Origin: JAWSVE01 sp050789445
GTDB lineage: Bacteria > Pseudomonadota > Gammaproteobacteria > Pseudomonadales > Cellvibrionaceae
DNA: 64,000 nt
Assembly: GCA_050789445.1 (NCBI GenBank)
Contig: JAILXR010000001.1
Location: 372,001-436,000, forward strand
Reading direction: 5' to 3'
Part shown: in pieces, positions 9,083 through 18,824 of the stretch
How positions within the stretch are numbered: the first letter of the stretch is position 1
How the letters are laid out: each line of letters begins with the position of its first letter
Notes under the pieces: model-generated
Told to the model about the DNA's origin: nothing
Databases searched by the model: none
Seen by the model: the letters and a program-made list of their open reading frames with translations, nothing else
Program-made: the position numbers and the translations under genes

Positions 9083-9826
9083 ATGGACAGAGCCTTATAT
9101 GTAGCAATGACAAGCGCTAAGAATACGATGATGGCACAAACCATACACTCGAATAATTTGGCGAACGTAAATACTCAAGGATTTAAAGCCGATTTTGCAC
9201 AAGCACGTGCTACAGGGGTGTATTACGGTGATGGTTTTCCGACGCGTGCTTTTTCTCAAACAGAAAATCCAGCGACTGATTTTAGTCAAGGAACGGCAAT
9301 TAGTACTGGCAGGGATTTTGATGTAACGATTGAGAGCAGTGGATTTATTGCTGTTCAAGCGCCAGACGGAACAGAAGCTTATACACGTAACGGTCATATG
9401 TTTGTTGACACGTTTGGTGTACTTCGAACCGGCGAGAATTTGCCGGTATTAGGAAACGGAGGACCGATTGCTTTACCGGAGTATCAAAAAGCGGAAATTG
9501 GATCAGACGGAAGTATTTCTGTTGTTGTTAAAGGGGAGGCTCCAGAAACAATGGCAGCTATTGATCGAATGAAGTTAGTTAACCCTGACGAAACGCAAAT
9601 GGTGAAATCACCTGATGGTTTGTATCGATTAAAAGATAATGCGATTGCTGAAGAAGATGTCAATGTGAGGGTCATGTCAGGATTTTTAGAAGACAGTAAT
9701 GTCAACGCGGTTGATGAACTCACAAATATTTTAAGTTTATCTCGGCAATATGAAATGTCCGTAAAGCTAATGCAGACAATTGATCAAACATCAGAAGCAT
9801 CAACAAAATTATTACAGATTAGTTAA
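9083..9826 (+). CDS. flgF: Flagellar proximal rod protein FlgF
   Basis: FlgF is a rod subunit between the FlgB/FlgC proximal section and the FlgG distal rod. The 247-residue product has NNLANVNTQGFKADFAQAR (about residues 24-42), the middle motif AYTRNGHMFVDTFGVL, and the C-terminal ILSLSRQYEMSVKLMQTIDQ helix. Length is normal. It is first in its transcription unit. Confidence 0.95.
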   Translation: MDRALYVAMTSAKNTMMAQTIHSNNLANVNTQGFKADFAQARATGVYYGDGFPTRAFSQTENPATDFSQGTAISTGRDFDVTIESSGFIAVQAPDGTEAYTRNGHMFVDTFGVLRTGENLPVLGNGGPIALPEYQKAEIGSDGSISVVVKGEAPETMAAIDRMKLVNPDETQMVKSPDGLYRLKDNAIAEEDVNVRVMSGFLEDSNVNAVDELTNILSLSRQYEMSVKLMQTIDQTSEASTKLLQIS

Positions 9827-9889
9827 CGGTTTGACGTTGATATAAAGCGTCAATAAAAGTACGAATTATTAAAGTCATGAGGAAAGATT

Positions 9890-10675
9890 ATGCACTCTGC
9901 ACTCTATGTTAGTAAAACAGGATTGGCCGCACAGGATGCGCGCTTGACAACTATTTCAAATAATTTAGCAAATGTAGGCACTGTTGGCTTTAAGCGTGAC
10001 CGCGCTTCGTTTGAGGATTTGTTATACCAAATAAAAAGACAACCTGGAGCAGACTCAGCAGCAGATACACAATTACCTTCTGGTTTACAGCTTGGTACCG
10101 GTGTACGTGTTGTTAGCACACAAAAAGAATTTACAGAAGGTAATTTAGAAATAACAGATCAAGCGTTAGATGTTGCCATTATTGGTCGAGGTTTTTTACC
10201 CATACTTCAGCCTGACGGGAGTGAGTCTTATACACGTAATGGTGAGTTACAAGTCAATTCTGAAGGGACAATTGTGAATGCTAATGGCTTGGCCATTCAA
10301 CCAGCGATAACGATTCCTGATGGCGCAACACAAATTACGATTGGTACTGACGGTACTGTTTCTGTTCGATTGCAAGGGCAGGCGGCTCCACAGCAAGTGG
10401 GTACTATTCAGGTTGTTGATTTTATTAACCCTGCGGGTTTACAAGCCATCGGTGCGAACAACTTTCTACAGACAGCTGCGAGTGGTGATCCACAAGCTGG
10501 AACGCCTGGTGAAAATGGTTTGGGATCTTTAATGCAAGGTGGTCTAGAAACGTCGAACGTGGATATTGTTGAAGAGATGGTGAATTTGATTACAACTCAA
10601 CGCGCTTATGAGATGAATTCAAAAGTGGTGACGTCGGCCGATCAAATGCTTCAGTACATTACTCAGAATTTATAA
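9890..10675 (+). CDS. flgG: Flagellar distal rod protein FlgG
   Basis: FlgG forms the distal rod that the P- and L-rings surround. The 261-residue product is standard: NNLANVGTVGFKRDRASFED, SYTRNGELQVNSEG, and the C-terminal ETSNVDIVEEMVNLITTQRAYEMNSK block. AGGAAAG precedes the ATG. Confidence 0.96.
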   Translation: MHSALYVSKTGLAAQDARLTTISNNLANVGTVGFKRDRASFEDLLYQIKRQPGADSAADTQLPSGLQLGTGVRVVSTQKEFTEGNLEITDQALDVAIIGRGFLPILQPDGSESYTRNGELQVNSEGTIVNANGLAIQPAITIPDGATQITIGTDGTVSVRLQGQAAPQQVGTIQVVDFINPAGLQAIGANNFLQTAASGDPQAGTPGENGLGSLMQGGLETSNVDIVEEMVNLITTQRAYEMNSKVVTSADQMLQYITQNL

Positions 10676-10761
10676 ATTCTAAAGAAATTATCCGCAATAA
10701 TTTTATCGATTTAGATGCAATACATGGGTTTTCGAATCAATCAAGGTTTAAAGATCGCTTT

Positions 10762-11475
10762 ATGATGAATGCAAAAAATACAATGTATATTATAAAAATG
10801 TCATTCGTTCTTTTGTTAGTGCAAACATTAGGCGGATGCGTTATTGCACCGCCACCCATGCCAGACGATCCTTATTATTCCCCAGTCTTAGCTCCATCTC
10901 CACGAATAGAGCGTGCTAATGAAGGATCTCTTTATCATACGGGTTTAGGCGTTTCTTTATATACAGATACAAAAGCGCACCGCATAGGGGATGTGATTAC
11001 CATCGTGTTAGATGAAAAAACTGTTTCTTCAAAATCTTCAAGCACAAAAGTTACTAAGGATAGCAAGTTAAGTTTTAACGAAGGGGCTGATGGAAGTACT
11101 TTGTTAGGTACTAACCCGACGTTCAAAAATTTAAGTCTATTGACGGAACTTCAACAAGCAAGAGAGTTTGATGGCGGTGCTGATGCGGATCAAAGTAATC
11201 GATTACAAGGCAATATCACGGCAATGGTTGCCGACATTCTACCGAACGGTAATTTAGTGATTCGTGGTGAAAAATGGATGAAGTTAAATCAAGGTGATGA
11301 ATTTATACGCGTTAGTGGAATCTTACGTCCTGCAGATGTTTCACCTGAAAATACAGCTTTGTCTACAAAACTTGCGAATGCCAGAATTTCATACAGCGGA
11401 ACAGGAAGTTTAGCGGATTCACAATCAATGGGATGGTTGTCACGTGTATTTAACAGTGTGTTTTGGCCTTTCTAA
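10762..11475 (+). CDS. flgH: Flagellar L-ring lipoprotein FlgH
   Basis: FlgH forms the outer-membrane L-ring. The lipoprotein signal ends in LGGC with the lipidated Cys at residue 26 (counting from the first ATG; a second Met is at residue 2). The mature part has SLYTDTKAHRIGDVITIVLDEKTVSSKSSST and later LPNGNLVIRGEKWMKLNQGDEFIRVSG, both typical of FlgH. Length 237, normal. The ribosome site is weak. Confidence 0.95.
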   Translation: MMNAKNTMYIIKMSFVLLLVQTLGGCVIAPPPMPDDPYYSPVLAPSPRIERANEGSLYHTGLGVSLYTDTKAHRIGDVITIVLDEKTVSSKSSSTKVTKDSKLSFNEGADGSTLLGTNPTFKNLSLLTELQQAREFDGGADADQSNRLQGNITAMVADILPNGNLVIRGEKWMKLNQGDEFIRVSGILRPADVSPENTALSTKLANARISYSGTGSLADSQSMGWLSRVFNSVFWPF

Positions 11476-11496
11476 AACACCTAATGAGCGTTTTTT

Positions 11497-12621
11497 ATGA
11501 CAGATAAAAATATTTTTAATCGTGCGACTATTTTTTTAAATGTTATTTTGCTGGTGTGTATTAGTCATTCAGTAAAAGCAGAAAGAATAAAAGATATCGC
11601 AAGTATTGCAGGCGTTAGATCAAATCAGCTAATTGGTTATGGTTTAGTGGTTGGGCTAGATGGTACTGGTGATCAAACAAATCAAACACCATTCACTATG
11701 CAGTCTTTTATTAGCATGATGGAACAATTTGGTGTCACAGTACCTCCGGGTGCTCGTATGCAATTAAAAAATATCGCCGCAGTTACTGTTCATGCAGAAT
11801 TGCCGCCGTTTGCAAAGCATGGTCAAACGCTAGATGTCACAGTTTCATCTATTGGTAACGCAAAAAGTTTACGAGGTGGAACCTTATTAATGGCTCCATT
11901 AAAAGGAGCAGACGGAAATGTTTACGCCATCGCTCAAGGGAGTTTAGTGGTTGGTGGTTTTGGTGCAGAGGGAAGTGACGGTTCAAAAATTTCTGTCAAT
12001 ATTCCAAGCGTCGGAAGGGTTCCCAATGGCGCTTTAATTGAACGCGTGGTTGAGAATGCATTTGATTCAGGAAAGCCTATCGTATTCAACCTACATCGCG
12101 CAGACTTTACAACGTCAAAACGTGTTGTGGATAGTATAAACAGAACATTAGGGCCTGAGATTGCGCGATCGCTTGATGCAGTTTCAATTATGGTTGATGC
12201 GCCGATTAATGCAGACGCACGAGTTGGGTTTTTGTCACTCTTAGAAAATATTGAAGTGAATCCTGGTGAAGAATCTGCACGCGTTGTGATTAATTCACGA
12301 ACCGGAACCATAGTAGTGGGACAGCATGTCAGAGTATCGGCGGTGGCGGTTACTCATGGTAGTTTGACGGTGACGATTGCTGAAAATATTGATGTGAGCC
12401 AGCCAAATGCATTTGGTGAAGGTGCAACAGTTGTCGTACCCAGTAGCAACATTACAATTGATGATACGGCGAGTCCCATGTTTAAAATTAATAAAACGTC
12501 AACACTCGACGATATTGTTAAAGCAGTCAATACAGTGGGAGCTTCACCGGGCGACCTAATGGCAATTATCGAAGCGTTAAAGCAATCGGGCGCATTAAGT
12601 GCGGAGTTAGTGGTTATTTAA
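11497..12621 (+). CDS. flgI: Flagellar P-ring protein FlgI
   Basis: FlgI forms the periplasmic P-ring, helped by FlgA. The 374-residue product has an N-terminal signal peptide (hydrophobic core about residues 9-24), then RIKDIASIAGVRSNQLIGYGLVVGLDGTGD, later INSRTGTIVVG, and a C-terminal LDDIVKAVNTVGASPGDLMAIIEALKQSGAL segment, all standard. It sits 21 bases after flgH. Confidence 0.96.
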   Translation: MTDKNIFNRATIFLNVILLVCISHSVKAERIKDIASIAGVRSNQLIGYGLVVGLDGTGDQTNQTPFTMQSFISMMEQFGVTVPPGARMQLKNIAAVTVHAELPPFAKHGQTLDVTVSSIGNAKSLRGGTLLMAPLKGADGNVYAIAQGSLVVGGFGAEGSDGSKISVNIPSVGRVPNGALIERVVENAFDSGKPIVFNLHRADFTTSKRVVDSINRTLGPEIARSLDAVSIMVDAPINADARVGFLSLLENIEVNPGEESARVVINSRTGTIVVGQHVRVSAVAVTHGSLTVTIAENIDVSQPNAFGEGATVVVPSSNITIDDTASPMFKINKTSTLDDIVKAVNTVGASPGDLMAIIEALKQSGALSAELVVI

Positions 12622-12662
12622 CGTTTTAAAAGTACTAACATCTTACTTAAAAAGTTTCGATT

Positions 12663-13856
12663 ATGATTAATTCATCTTCATCTATTCAGCCCCCATCGAT
12701 CTCTCTTTCAGATTCTTCTAGTGCCCTATCTAATCATTCTCCACTTTCAATAGGGAAGGATGCCTATACTGATTTATCTTCATTAAAGAAAATCAATCAG
12801 ATGGCCGATACAGATAAGAGCACGGCACTAAAAGAATTGTCGAAACAGTTTGAATCGATTTTTATCAATCTCATGTTAAAAACAATGCGTGAATCTAACG
12901 CGGTGTTTGAAGAGGGTGGTTTGTTTAATAGCAGTGAAATGAAATTTCATCGAGAAAGCTTTGATAATCAATTGGCATTGAACTTATCAAATCAAGGCGG
13001 TATCGGCCTTGCGGATGCTTTTTACCAGCAGATGCATCGTCAGTATGACGCTTCTCAATCGGAAGGTTCTGACGTTAAAAGCATTGAAAAAACGGCAGTG
13101 ACAGAAGCTTTTACACTCGACCCTAAATCTCCGATGAAAGATTTAGAAAAATATTTTAATCAATCGGGTCAGCCTTTTTCAATAGGGAACGATGCCCGGT
13201 TGTTACACCCCGTTAAAGAAGCCGCGTTTGACAAAGTAAAGGCTTCGGTAATTGGCGAAGGGTTAACCAGTATTGAGATGACTGATTCGAAAAATACAGT
13301 TGCTTCAAAAACTAATGCGCCAGCATTTGACGATCATTTTAAAACACCTGAAACATTTGTAGAGTCTATTTATCCATTTGCGAAAAAAGCTTCAGAGAAA
13401 TTAGGGATAGATCCAAAAGTACTTGTTGCCCAAGCGGCTTTAGAAACTGGTTGGGGAAAGCATGTTATTAGTAATCGACAAGGTGAGTCGAGTAACAACC
13501 TGTTTAATATTAAAGCAGATCATCGTTGGGACGGCGATCGCGTATCGGTTTCTACCGTGGAATATCGCGATGGTATAGCAAAAAAAGAATCAGCAAATTT
13601 TCGGCATTACAATTCGTTAGTCGATAGTTTTAATGATTATGTTTCTTTTATCGAAACTCAGCCTCGCTATCAACAAGCATTACAAACATCGACACCAAAA
13701 GATTATGTGCAATCGTTACAAGAATCTGGATACGCCACTGATCCAAATTATGCAAAAAAAATAATGAATATTTTTAATGGCGAAACAATCCAATCTGCTG
13801 GCTCCGTTAATATAGCTAATCAATACATTTATTCTGACAAGAATCCAGAAGGGTAG
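12663..13856 (+). CDS. flgJ: Rod cap and peptidoglycan hydrolase FlgJ
   Basis: FlgJ caps the growing rod and cuts peptidoglycan to let it pass. The product has both halves of the dual-domain form: an N-terminal rod-binding domain (LSKQFESIFINLMLKTMRES, about residues 60-79) and a C-terminal glucosaminidase domain (about 230-385) with VAQAALETGWGK, whose Glu is the expected catalytic acid, and NLFNIKA. At 397 residues it is slightly longer than usual because of the linker between domains. Confidence 0.94.
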   Translation: MINSSSSIQPPSISLSDSSSALSNHSPLSIGKDAYTDLSSLKKINQMADTDKSTALKELSKQFESIFINLMLKTMRESNAVFEEGGLFNSSEMKFHRESFDNQLALNLSNQGGIGLADAFYQQMHRQYDASQSEGSDVKSIEKTAVTEAFTLDPKSPMKDLEKYFNQSGQPFSIGNDARLLHPVKEAAFDKVKASVIGEGLTSIEMTDSKNTVASKTNAPAFDDHFKTPETFVESIYPFAKKASEKLGIDPKVLVAQAALETGWGKHVISNRQGESSNNLFNIKADHRWDGDRVSVSTVEYRDGIAKKESANFRHYNSLVDSFNDYVSFIETQPRYQQALQTSTPKDYVQSLQESGYATDPNYAKKIMNIFNGETIQSAGSVNIANQYIYSDKNPEG

Positions 13857-13861
13857 AGAAT

Positions 13862-16594
13862 ATGGGAATTTTATCGAATGCCATTTCTGGATTGCAAGCA
13901 AGCCAGCAAGCGCTTCGAACAGCAGGGCACAATATCTCAAATGCGAATACGCAGGGGTATTCGCGTCAACAAGTTGAGTTTGGCACACGTCCTCCAGAAT
14001 CTATTGGTATTGGATTTATGGGAACAGGCGTTACGCTGCAAAATATTGAACGTGTTGTTAGTGAATTTATGACAGCACAGGTGCGATCAGATACGACGAG
14101 TTATCATGAGCTACAAAAATTTGATAACAATATTAATAGCATCGACAACTTAGTTGCTGATGCAGGAACAGGTCTTTCTGGTAGCTTACAAAGTTTTTTT
14201 GCGGCATTGCAAATTGGCGCAGATGAACCAGCTTCTAGTCCAGCAAGACGTCTAATTATCAGTGAAGCCGATGGTTTGTCTTCGCGCTTTAATTTATTAC
14301 ATGATCGTTTAGAAACTTTAGAAACGGGCACTGTTTCAGATATGCGAGTTTTAGTGTCTGAAGTAAATTCTCTGGCGAATAGTATTGCGGGTTTAAATAA
14401 GTCAATCCAACAACAAATGGGCCAGGCTCGTGGCGTACCTCCAAACGATTTACTGGATAAGCGTGATGAACAATTAAGACAGTTATCTGAACTTATTTCT
14501 ATTCAAGTTATTGAGCAAGATGAAGGTAACGTCAACATTATGATTGGCAATGGACAGCCTTTAGTCGTAAGTGAGGCCGTCAGTCAGCTAACAGTTAATA
14601 ATCAAGGCCAGTTATTTTTTGAAAACAAAAAAAGTTCTTTTGAAATTACCGACGCCATCAATGGCGGGGAAATTGGTGGATTGTTACGTTTTCGGGATGA
14701 TGTCTTAGCACCAGCAGTGAATGAACTTGGCCGCATGGCTATTGTGATAGCTGATGAATTTAATAAAATTCAAGAGCAAGGACTCGATTTGGAAGGAGAT
14801 TATGGCAGCCAGTTTTTTTACGACATTAACGACCCTGATTTAATGATGAATCGTGCATTCGGAGATATTGATAACACACTGCCGGATGATCGTATTCTTT
14901 CTGTTGAAATTTCTGATCCCTCACAATTAACGCTGGATGATTATTCGTTAAGAATATTGCCGAACACTCAAAATTATATAGTGACACGAGAATCTGATGG
15001 ATCAGAAGTGACTCAAGGAATACTTTCTGGGGCGTTTCCTGAGAGCATCCAATTTGAAGGCGTTACTGTTCATTTAGAGAATGGTTCGTTTCAAGGTGGT
15101 GATGAATTTACGATTCAGCCAACGCGAAGTGGCGCTTCAGATTTTGAAACAATTATAGAGCGACCAGAAGATATTGCTTACGCGAGTCCTTTGCGAACAA
15201 TAACGGGGCAAGGAAATATTGGTCAAGGAGTGGTAAGTGCAGGAGAAATGCTGAGTTTTACCGATATTGATGGAAATGTATTACCAGCTTTTTCAACGTC
15301 AGGAGAATTAAATCCTCCCGTTGTCGTGCGGTTCACATCACCGACAACTTACGATGTACTCGATAACTCAAATCCATTGAACCCACAAGATCTAGATCCA
15401 CCAATTAGAAATCAATCTTTTATCCCCGGTTCAGAAAATTTTATTTTTTCTAATGACCAAGGCGCAACACAAATCTCAGGTAATGGGCAGAGCTTAGGTT
15501 TGCCAAATGGCAGTGCGATTTCTCAAACGTCTGGAGGAGTGGCTGCAAATAATCAATACCCCGCTGAGTTATATACATTTACGACTACGGATCCCAATAC
15601 CGGTATTTCAACTTCACAGCGTGTGACTACGAGCTTTAATGCAAGTGCAGCAGAAACGGCAACATTATTGTCGAGCGTTCCGGGTGTACAAGCAAATGCA
15701 TTTACCGAGGCAGTGATTACTGATTTAAATATTTCAAATTTCAATTCGCCTGCTCAAATTACTCTGAATGGTCAAGCGCTAATTGGCTACGACCTAGGTG
15801 CAATCGCTTCTGATGTTCCTGATCCCAATGTTGATGAGTCCGCTTTTAATGATTATTTAGCGACTCAAATTAACGCTAACCCTACGTTGAATTCGCAAGG
15901 ATTTTTTGCAGTGAGTGCAACAAATCCTCAAACAGGAAATCCTGAATTGAGATTGCAGTCTTCAAGTGGAGTTGATGCTGATATTCGTTTTGAAGGAGTT
16001 AGTGGCGATACTATTTCTGTTAATGATAGCGTTAATCCGAACGTCCGACTAACAGCGGGTGGTGCAGGTGTCGAATCATTAGTGACAGTTGGTGGAGTGA
16101 TAGATCTTACCTTAGGTACCGGTGTTGAAATGGAGTCGTCACCCTCTACCAGTCAGCTATTTGGCGATAGTACGTCAGCAGCTTTCGCACTAGATGTCTT
16201 CTTTGGTTATCAAGTTTCAATTAAAGGCGAACCTGCAACAAATGATACGTTTAGTATTGAATTTAATAGTAATGCCACATCGGATAATCGAAATGCATTG
16301 CGTTTTGTTGATATGGAAACTAAAAAAATTGTTGCGAATGACACATTAACATTATCAGGAAGTTACAGGCATCTTGTTGAAAAAGTAGGATCAGAAAGTA
16401 GTTTGTCAAAAATAAATACGGAAGCTAGTTTGGCATTGCTACAAGAAACACAATCATCAAGAGATAGTATATCGGGTGTAAACCTAGACGAAGAAGCAGC
16501 TAACCTTGTTAAATTTGAACAAGTGTATAACGCTAATGCAAGAGTGATTGCTGTTTCGAGAGACCTGTTTGATACATTGTTAAATGCAATATAA
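13862..16594 (+). CDS. flgK: Hook-filament junction protein FlgK, large
   Basis: FlgK (HAP1) is the first junction layer above the hook. The N-terminus has GHNISNANTQGYSRQQVEF (about residues 22-40) and the family's LSxxLxxFFxALQ pattern near residue 110. The C-terminus has SGVNLDEEAANLVKFEQVYNANARVIAVSRDLFDTLL. At 910 residues it exceeds the roughly 550-680 residues common in gammaproteobacteria; the insertion is a threonine/asparagine-rich central region (about residues 340-830). No frameshift. It starts 5 bases after flgJ. Confidence 0.94.
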   Translation: MGILSNAISGLQASQQALRTAGHNISNANTQGYSRQQVEFGTRPPESIGIGFMGTGVTLQNIERVVSEFMTAQVRSDTTSYHELQKFDNNINSIDNLVADAGTGLSGSLQSFFAALQIGADEPASSPARRLIISEADGLSSRFNLLHDRLETLETGTVSDMRVLVSEVNSLANSIAGLNKSIQQQMGQARGVPPNDLLDKRDEQLRQLSELISIQVIEQDEGNVNIMIGNGQPLVVSEAVSQLTVNNQGQLFFENKKSSFEITDAINGGEIGGLLRFRDDVLAPAVNELGRMAIVIADEFNKIQEQGLDLEGDYGSQFFYDINDPDLMMNRAFGDIDNTLPDDRILSVEISDPSQLTLDDYSLRILPNTQNYIVTRESDGSEVTQGILSGAFPESIQFEGVTVHLENGSFQGGDEFTIQPTRSGASDFETIIERPEDIAYASPLRTITGQGNIGQGVVSAGEMLSFTDIDGNVLPAFSTSGELNPPVVVRFTSPTTYDVLDNSNPLNPQDLDPPIRNQSFIPGSENFIFSNDQGATQISGNGQSLGLPNGSAISQTSGGVAANNQYPAELYTFTTTDPNTGISTSQRVTTSFNASAAETATLLSSVPGVQANAFTEAVITDLNISNFNSPAQITLNGQALIGYDLGAIASDVPDPNVDESAFNDYLATQINANPTLNSQGFFAVSATNPQTGNPELRLQSSSGVDADIRFEGVSGDTISVNDSVNPNVRLTAGGAGVESLVTVGGVIDLTLGTGVEMESSPSTSQLFGDSTSAAFALDVFFGYQVSIKGEPATNDTFSIEFNSNATSDNRNALRFVDMETKKIVANDTLTLSGSYRHLVEKVGSESSLSKINTEASLALLQETQSSRDSISGVNLDEEAANLVKFEQVYNANARVIAVSRDLFDTLLNAI

Positions 16595-16639
16595 CTGTAT
16601 ATGTCTTTAAATTTATACGTTAAACACTGAGTATTTATT

Positions 16640-18241
16640 ATGCGAATTTCTACGCAGCAAATTTACAATATTGCTAATAAGGGCATGTCGGATGCCCAAA
16701 GAGCGATTGTTAAAACTGAGCAGCAAATTGCAACGGGAAAGCGAGTTATTAATCCCTCTGATGATCCTGTGGCAGCGACGGTAATTTTGCAATTACGCGA
16801 TACAATTGCGCGTGGAGATCAATACCAAAAAAATATTGATATAGCAGAAAATACATTAGAGCTAGAGGGGGTAGCTTTGGAGTCAGTGACTGGACTGTTA
16901 CAGCGTATGAGAGAACTTGCTGTGCAAGCAGGTAATACGGCTGTACTGAGCGAAAGTGATTATAAAGCGATTAAGTCCGAAGTGGATGCGCGAGTTGACG
17001 AGCTATTAAATTTGGCGAACACGCGGAACTCTGCTGGAGAATATATTTTTGGTGGATACCAAGGAGAAACGCAACCATTTACTTCAAACGGTAGTGGTGG
17101 ATTTGATTATCACGGCGATGAGGGAAATGTATTCATTAAAATTTCTGATAGCGCAAAAGTAAAAGTCAGTGATTCTGGCCGAACAATATTTCAAGATATT
17201 CCTTCACCCACTAATACGATTAATACCTACGTGAGTGAAACGAATAAATCGTCACCGCCTATTATTGTTTCTGTAGGACAAGTGACAGATCAAGAAGCGT
17301 TTGACCAATTTTATCCAGAAGATTTGGTCCTTAGCTTTAACGCGTTAACAAATGTATCGCCTGCAGCAAATAATTATTCAATAACCGAGCGTTCTACTGG
17401 AAATATAATTGTACAAAACCAAGTGTATCAACCCGGATTAGATATTGAGGCAAACGGCGTTTCATTTCACGTTAGTGGAACCCCTTTTCCTGGTGAGGCG
17501 GCCGTTGCAGGTTCAGTGCAATGGGGTTCAGATGCAATACAAAATTTTTCAGGTGACGAAACAGGAGAAACTTTATCGATAAGAGTAGGAGGTGTCACCG
17601 AGACGTTAACGATTGGTAGTAACATTACTAATGACACTGATCTGGTTAACGAATTAACGACGGGCGCTAATGCAACCTTGTTAGCTAACTTGGGTGTCAC
17701 CATTAATACAGGATCGGTACCACCACAGTTTGAAGTGGCAAGTGGATTAAATGTTGAAATCGATCCGGCCGCTGCAAGTGGCATCAATATTTTAACGGCG
17801 TTAGGAATCAATAGCGGCACTGCTTCAAGTAATGGTGTGCAAGCAACGCCTGGTGATACGGTTATTATAGAATCTACCAACTCGCAAGGATTATTGACTA
17901 CTTTATCTCGATTTAGCCAAGCACTGAATGACGTAAGAGATACCCCGGAATCTAAAGAAAAATTTTCCGCTATGGTTAGTGCAACACTAGGTAGTCTAGC
18001 GGAATCGGAATTGGTTATTGGTGCAAAGGAAAGTGAGTTAGGTGCAAGACTCAATACAATTGAAAGTACGCGCAATATGCATTTTGATGCAGACCTTTTG
18101 AATCGTGAAGTCCTTTCTGATATGGAAGATTTAGATTATTCTGAGGCGGCAACGCGATTATCGTTAGAAACATTTATTCTTCAAGCGACTCAACAAAGCT
18201 TTGTCCGTGTGAGTGGTCTAAGCTTGTTTAACCTTCTTTAA
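16640..18241 (+). CDS. flgL: Hook-filament junction protein FlgL
   Basis: FlgL (HAP3) joins FlgK to the filament. The N-terminus RISTQQIYNIANKGMSDAQ and the flagellin-like RVINPSDDPVAATVILQLRD (about residues 35-54) are conserved; the C-terminus has LDYSEAATRLSLETFILQATQQSF. At 533 residues it is longer than typical (about 300-420) owing to an expanded middle domain. It is the last recognised flg gene of the flgF-L unit. Confidence 0.95.
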   Translation: MRISTQQIYNIANKGMSDAQRAIVKTEQQIATGKRVINPSDDPVAATVILQLRDTIARGDQYQKNIDIAENTLELEGVALESVTGLLQRMRELAVQAGNTAVLSESDYKAIKSEVDARVDELLNLANTRNSAGEYIFGGYQGETQPFTSNGSGGFDYHGDEGNVFIKISDSAKVKVSDSGRTIFQDIPSPTNTINTYVSETNKSSPPIIVSVGQVTDQEAFDQFYPEDLVLSFNALTNVSPAANNYSITERSTGNIIVQNQVYQPGLDIEANGVSFHVSGTPFPGEAAVAGSVQWGSDAIQNFSGDETGETLSIRVGGVTETLTIGSNITNDTDLVNELTTGANATLLANLGVTINTGSVPPQFEVASGLNVEIDPAAASGINILTALGINSGTASSNGVQATPGDTVIIESTNSQGLLTTLSRFSQALNDVRDTPESKEKFSAMVSATLGSLAESELVIGAKESELGARLNTIESTRNMHFDADLLNREVLSDMEDLDYSEAATRLSLETFILQATQQSFVRVSGLSLFNLL

Positions 18242-18267
18242 TATTTTAGAACGCCGGATTATTCATT

Positions 18268-18576
18268 ATGATATTTATAAAGAAAGATGGAAGCTTTATT
18301 ATCGAGCGCTGTAAAACACTCATGGAGATGGCGCGCAATGACGAATGGGAAGGGTTTGAGAAAAAATTACACGAAAGAGATGTACTAATAAATAACACAT
18401 TTAAAAACATCGATGTTATGAAAATGACAATTGAAGATAGAAATGACCTCACAACAATTCAACGATTAAATGATGATATAAAATCCATCGTCATTGCAAA
18501 ACAAAAGATTATTCAAGAGAGTTTGTTAGCAGAGACCCAAAGAAACAAAGCTACTCAAGCTTATCAGCAACGATAA
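18268..18576 (+). CDS. FliT-like small flagellar chaperone (first copy)
   Basis: A 102-residue helical, charged protein. Residues about 12-40 (CKTLMEMARNDEWEGFEKKL) follow the FliT pattern of a Leu-rich helix, an 'A-x-x-x-x-W' core and a downstream acid-rich helix. The C-terminus (KATQAYQQR) also fits FliT-like proteins, which escort the cap FliD and can bind regulators. It lies 26 bases after flgL, just upstream of the fliC promoter. A second FliT-like gene follows fliS (24359). The client is unknown; the family call is by pattern only. Confidence 0.6.
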   Translation: MIFIKKDGSFIIERCKTLMEMARNDEWEGFEKKLHERDVLINNTFKNIDVMKMTIEDRNDLTTIQRLNDDIKSIVIAKQKIIQESLLAETQRNKATQAYQQR

Positions 18577-18704
18577 CCCTAAAGCATCATTCCAAAATCA
18601 TCTATTTATTTTTCTTTTTAGAGTGCGATCAATAGGCTTAGATTAAAATTGATTATCCTGTTATCTCTTGTAATAAATAGTTATCAATAAAGCATAAAAA
18701 AAAT

Positions 18705-18731
18705 TCAAGCTTCTCCATATTTCGTCGATAA
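18705..18731 (+). promoter_or_regulatory. sigma28 (FliA) promoter of fliC
   Basis: TCAAGCTT (18705-18712) and GTCGATAA (18724-18731) are 11 bases apart, close to the FliA consensus. The site is about 94 bases before the fliC ATG, which leaves room for a normal untranslated leader. Confidence 0.85.
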
Positions 18732-18824
18732 CCTTTTTAGAAGTCCACTATAGCCAGTTGGCCTATTAAGGGACGGATAGTCGTTCATATTTCATGAACA
18801 GGTTTAAATCGTAGGAGAAGTCTC

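Noticed and set aside
17467..18075. Antisense frame of 202 codons within flgL
   Set aside because: Shadow of the low-complexity flgL middle; no promoter, ribosome site or family.
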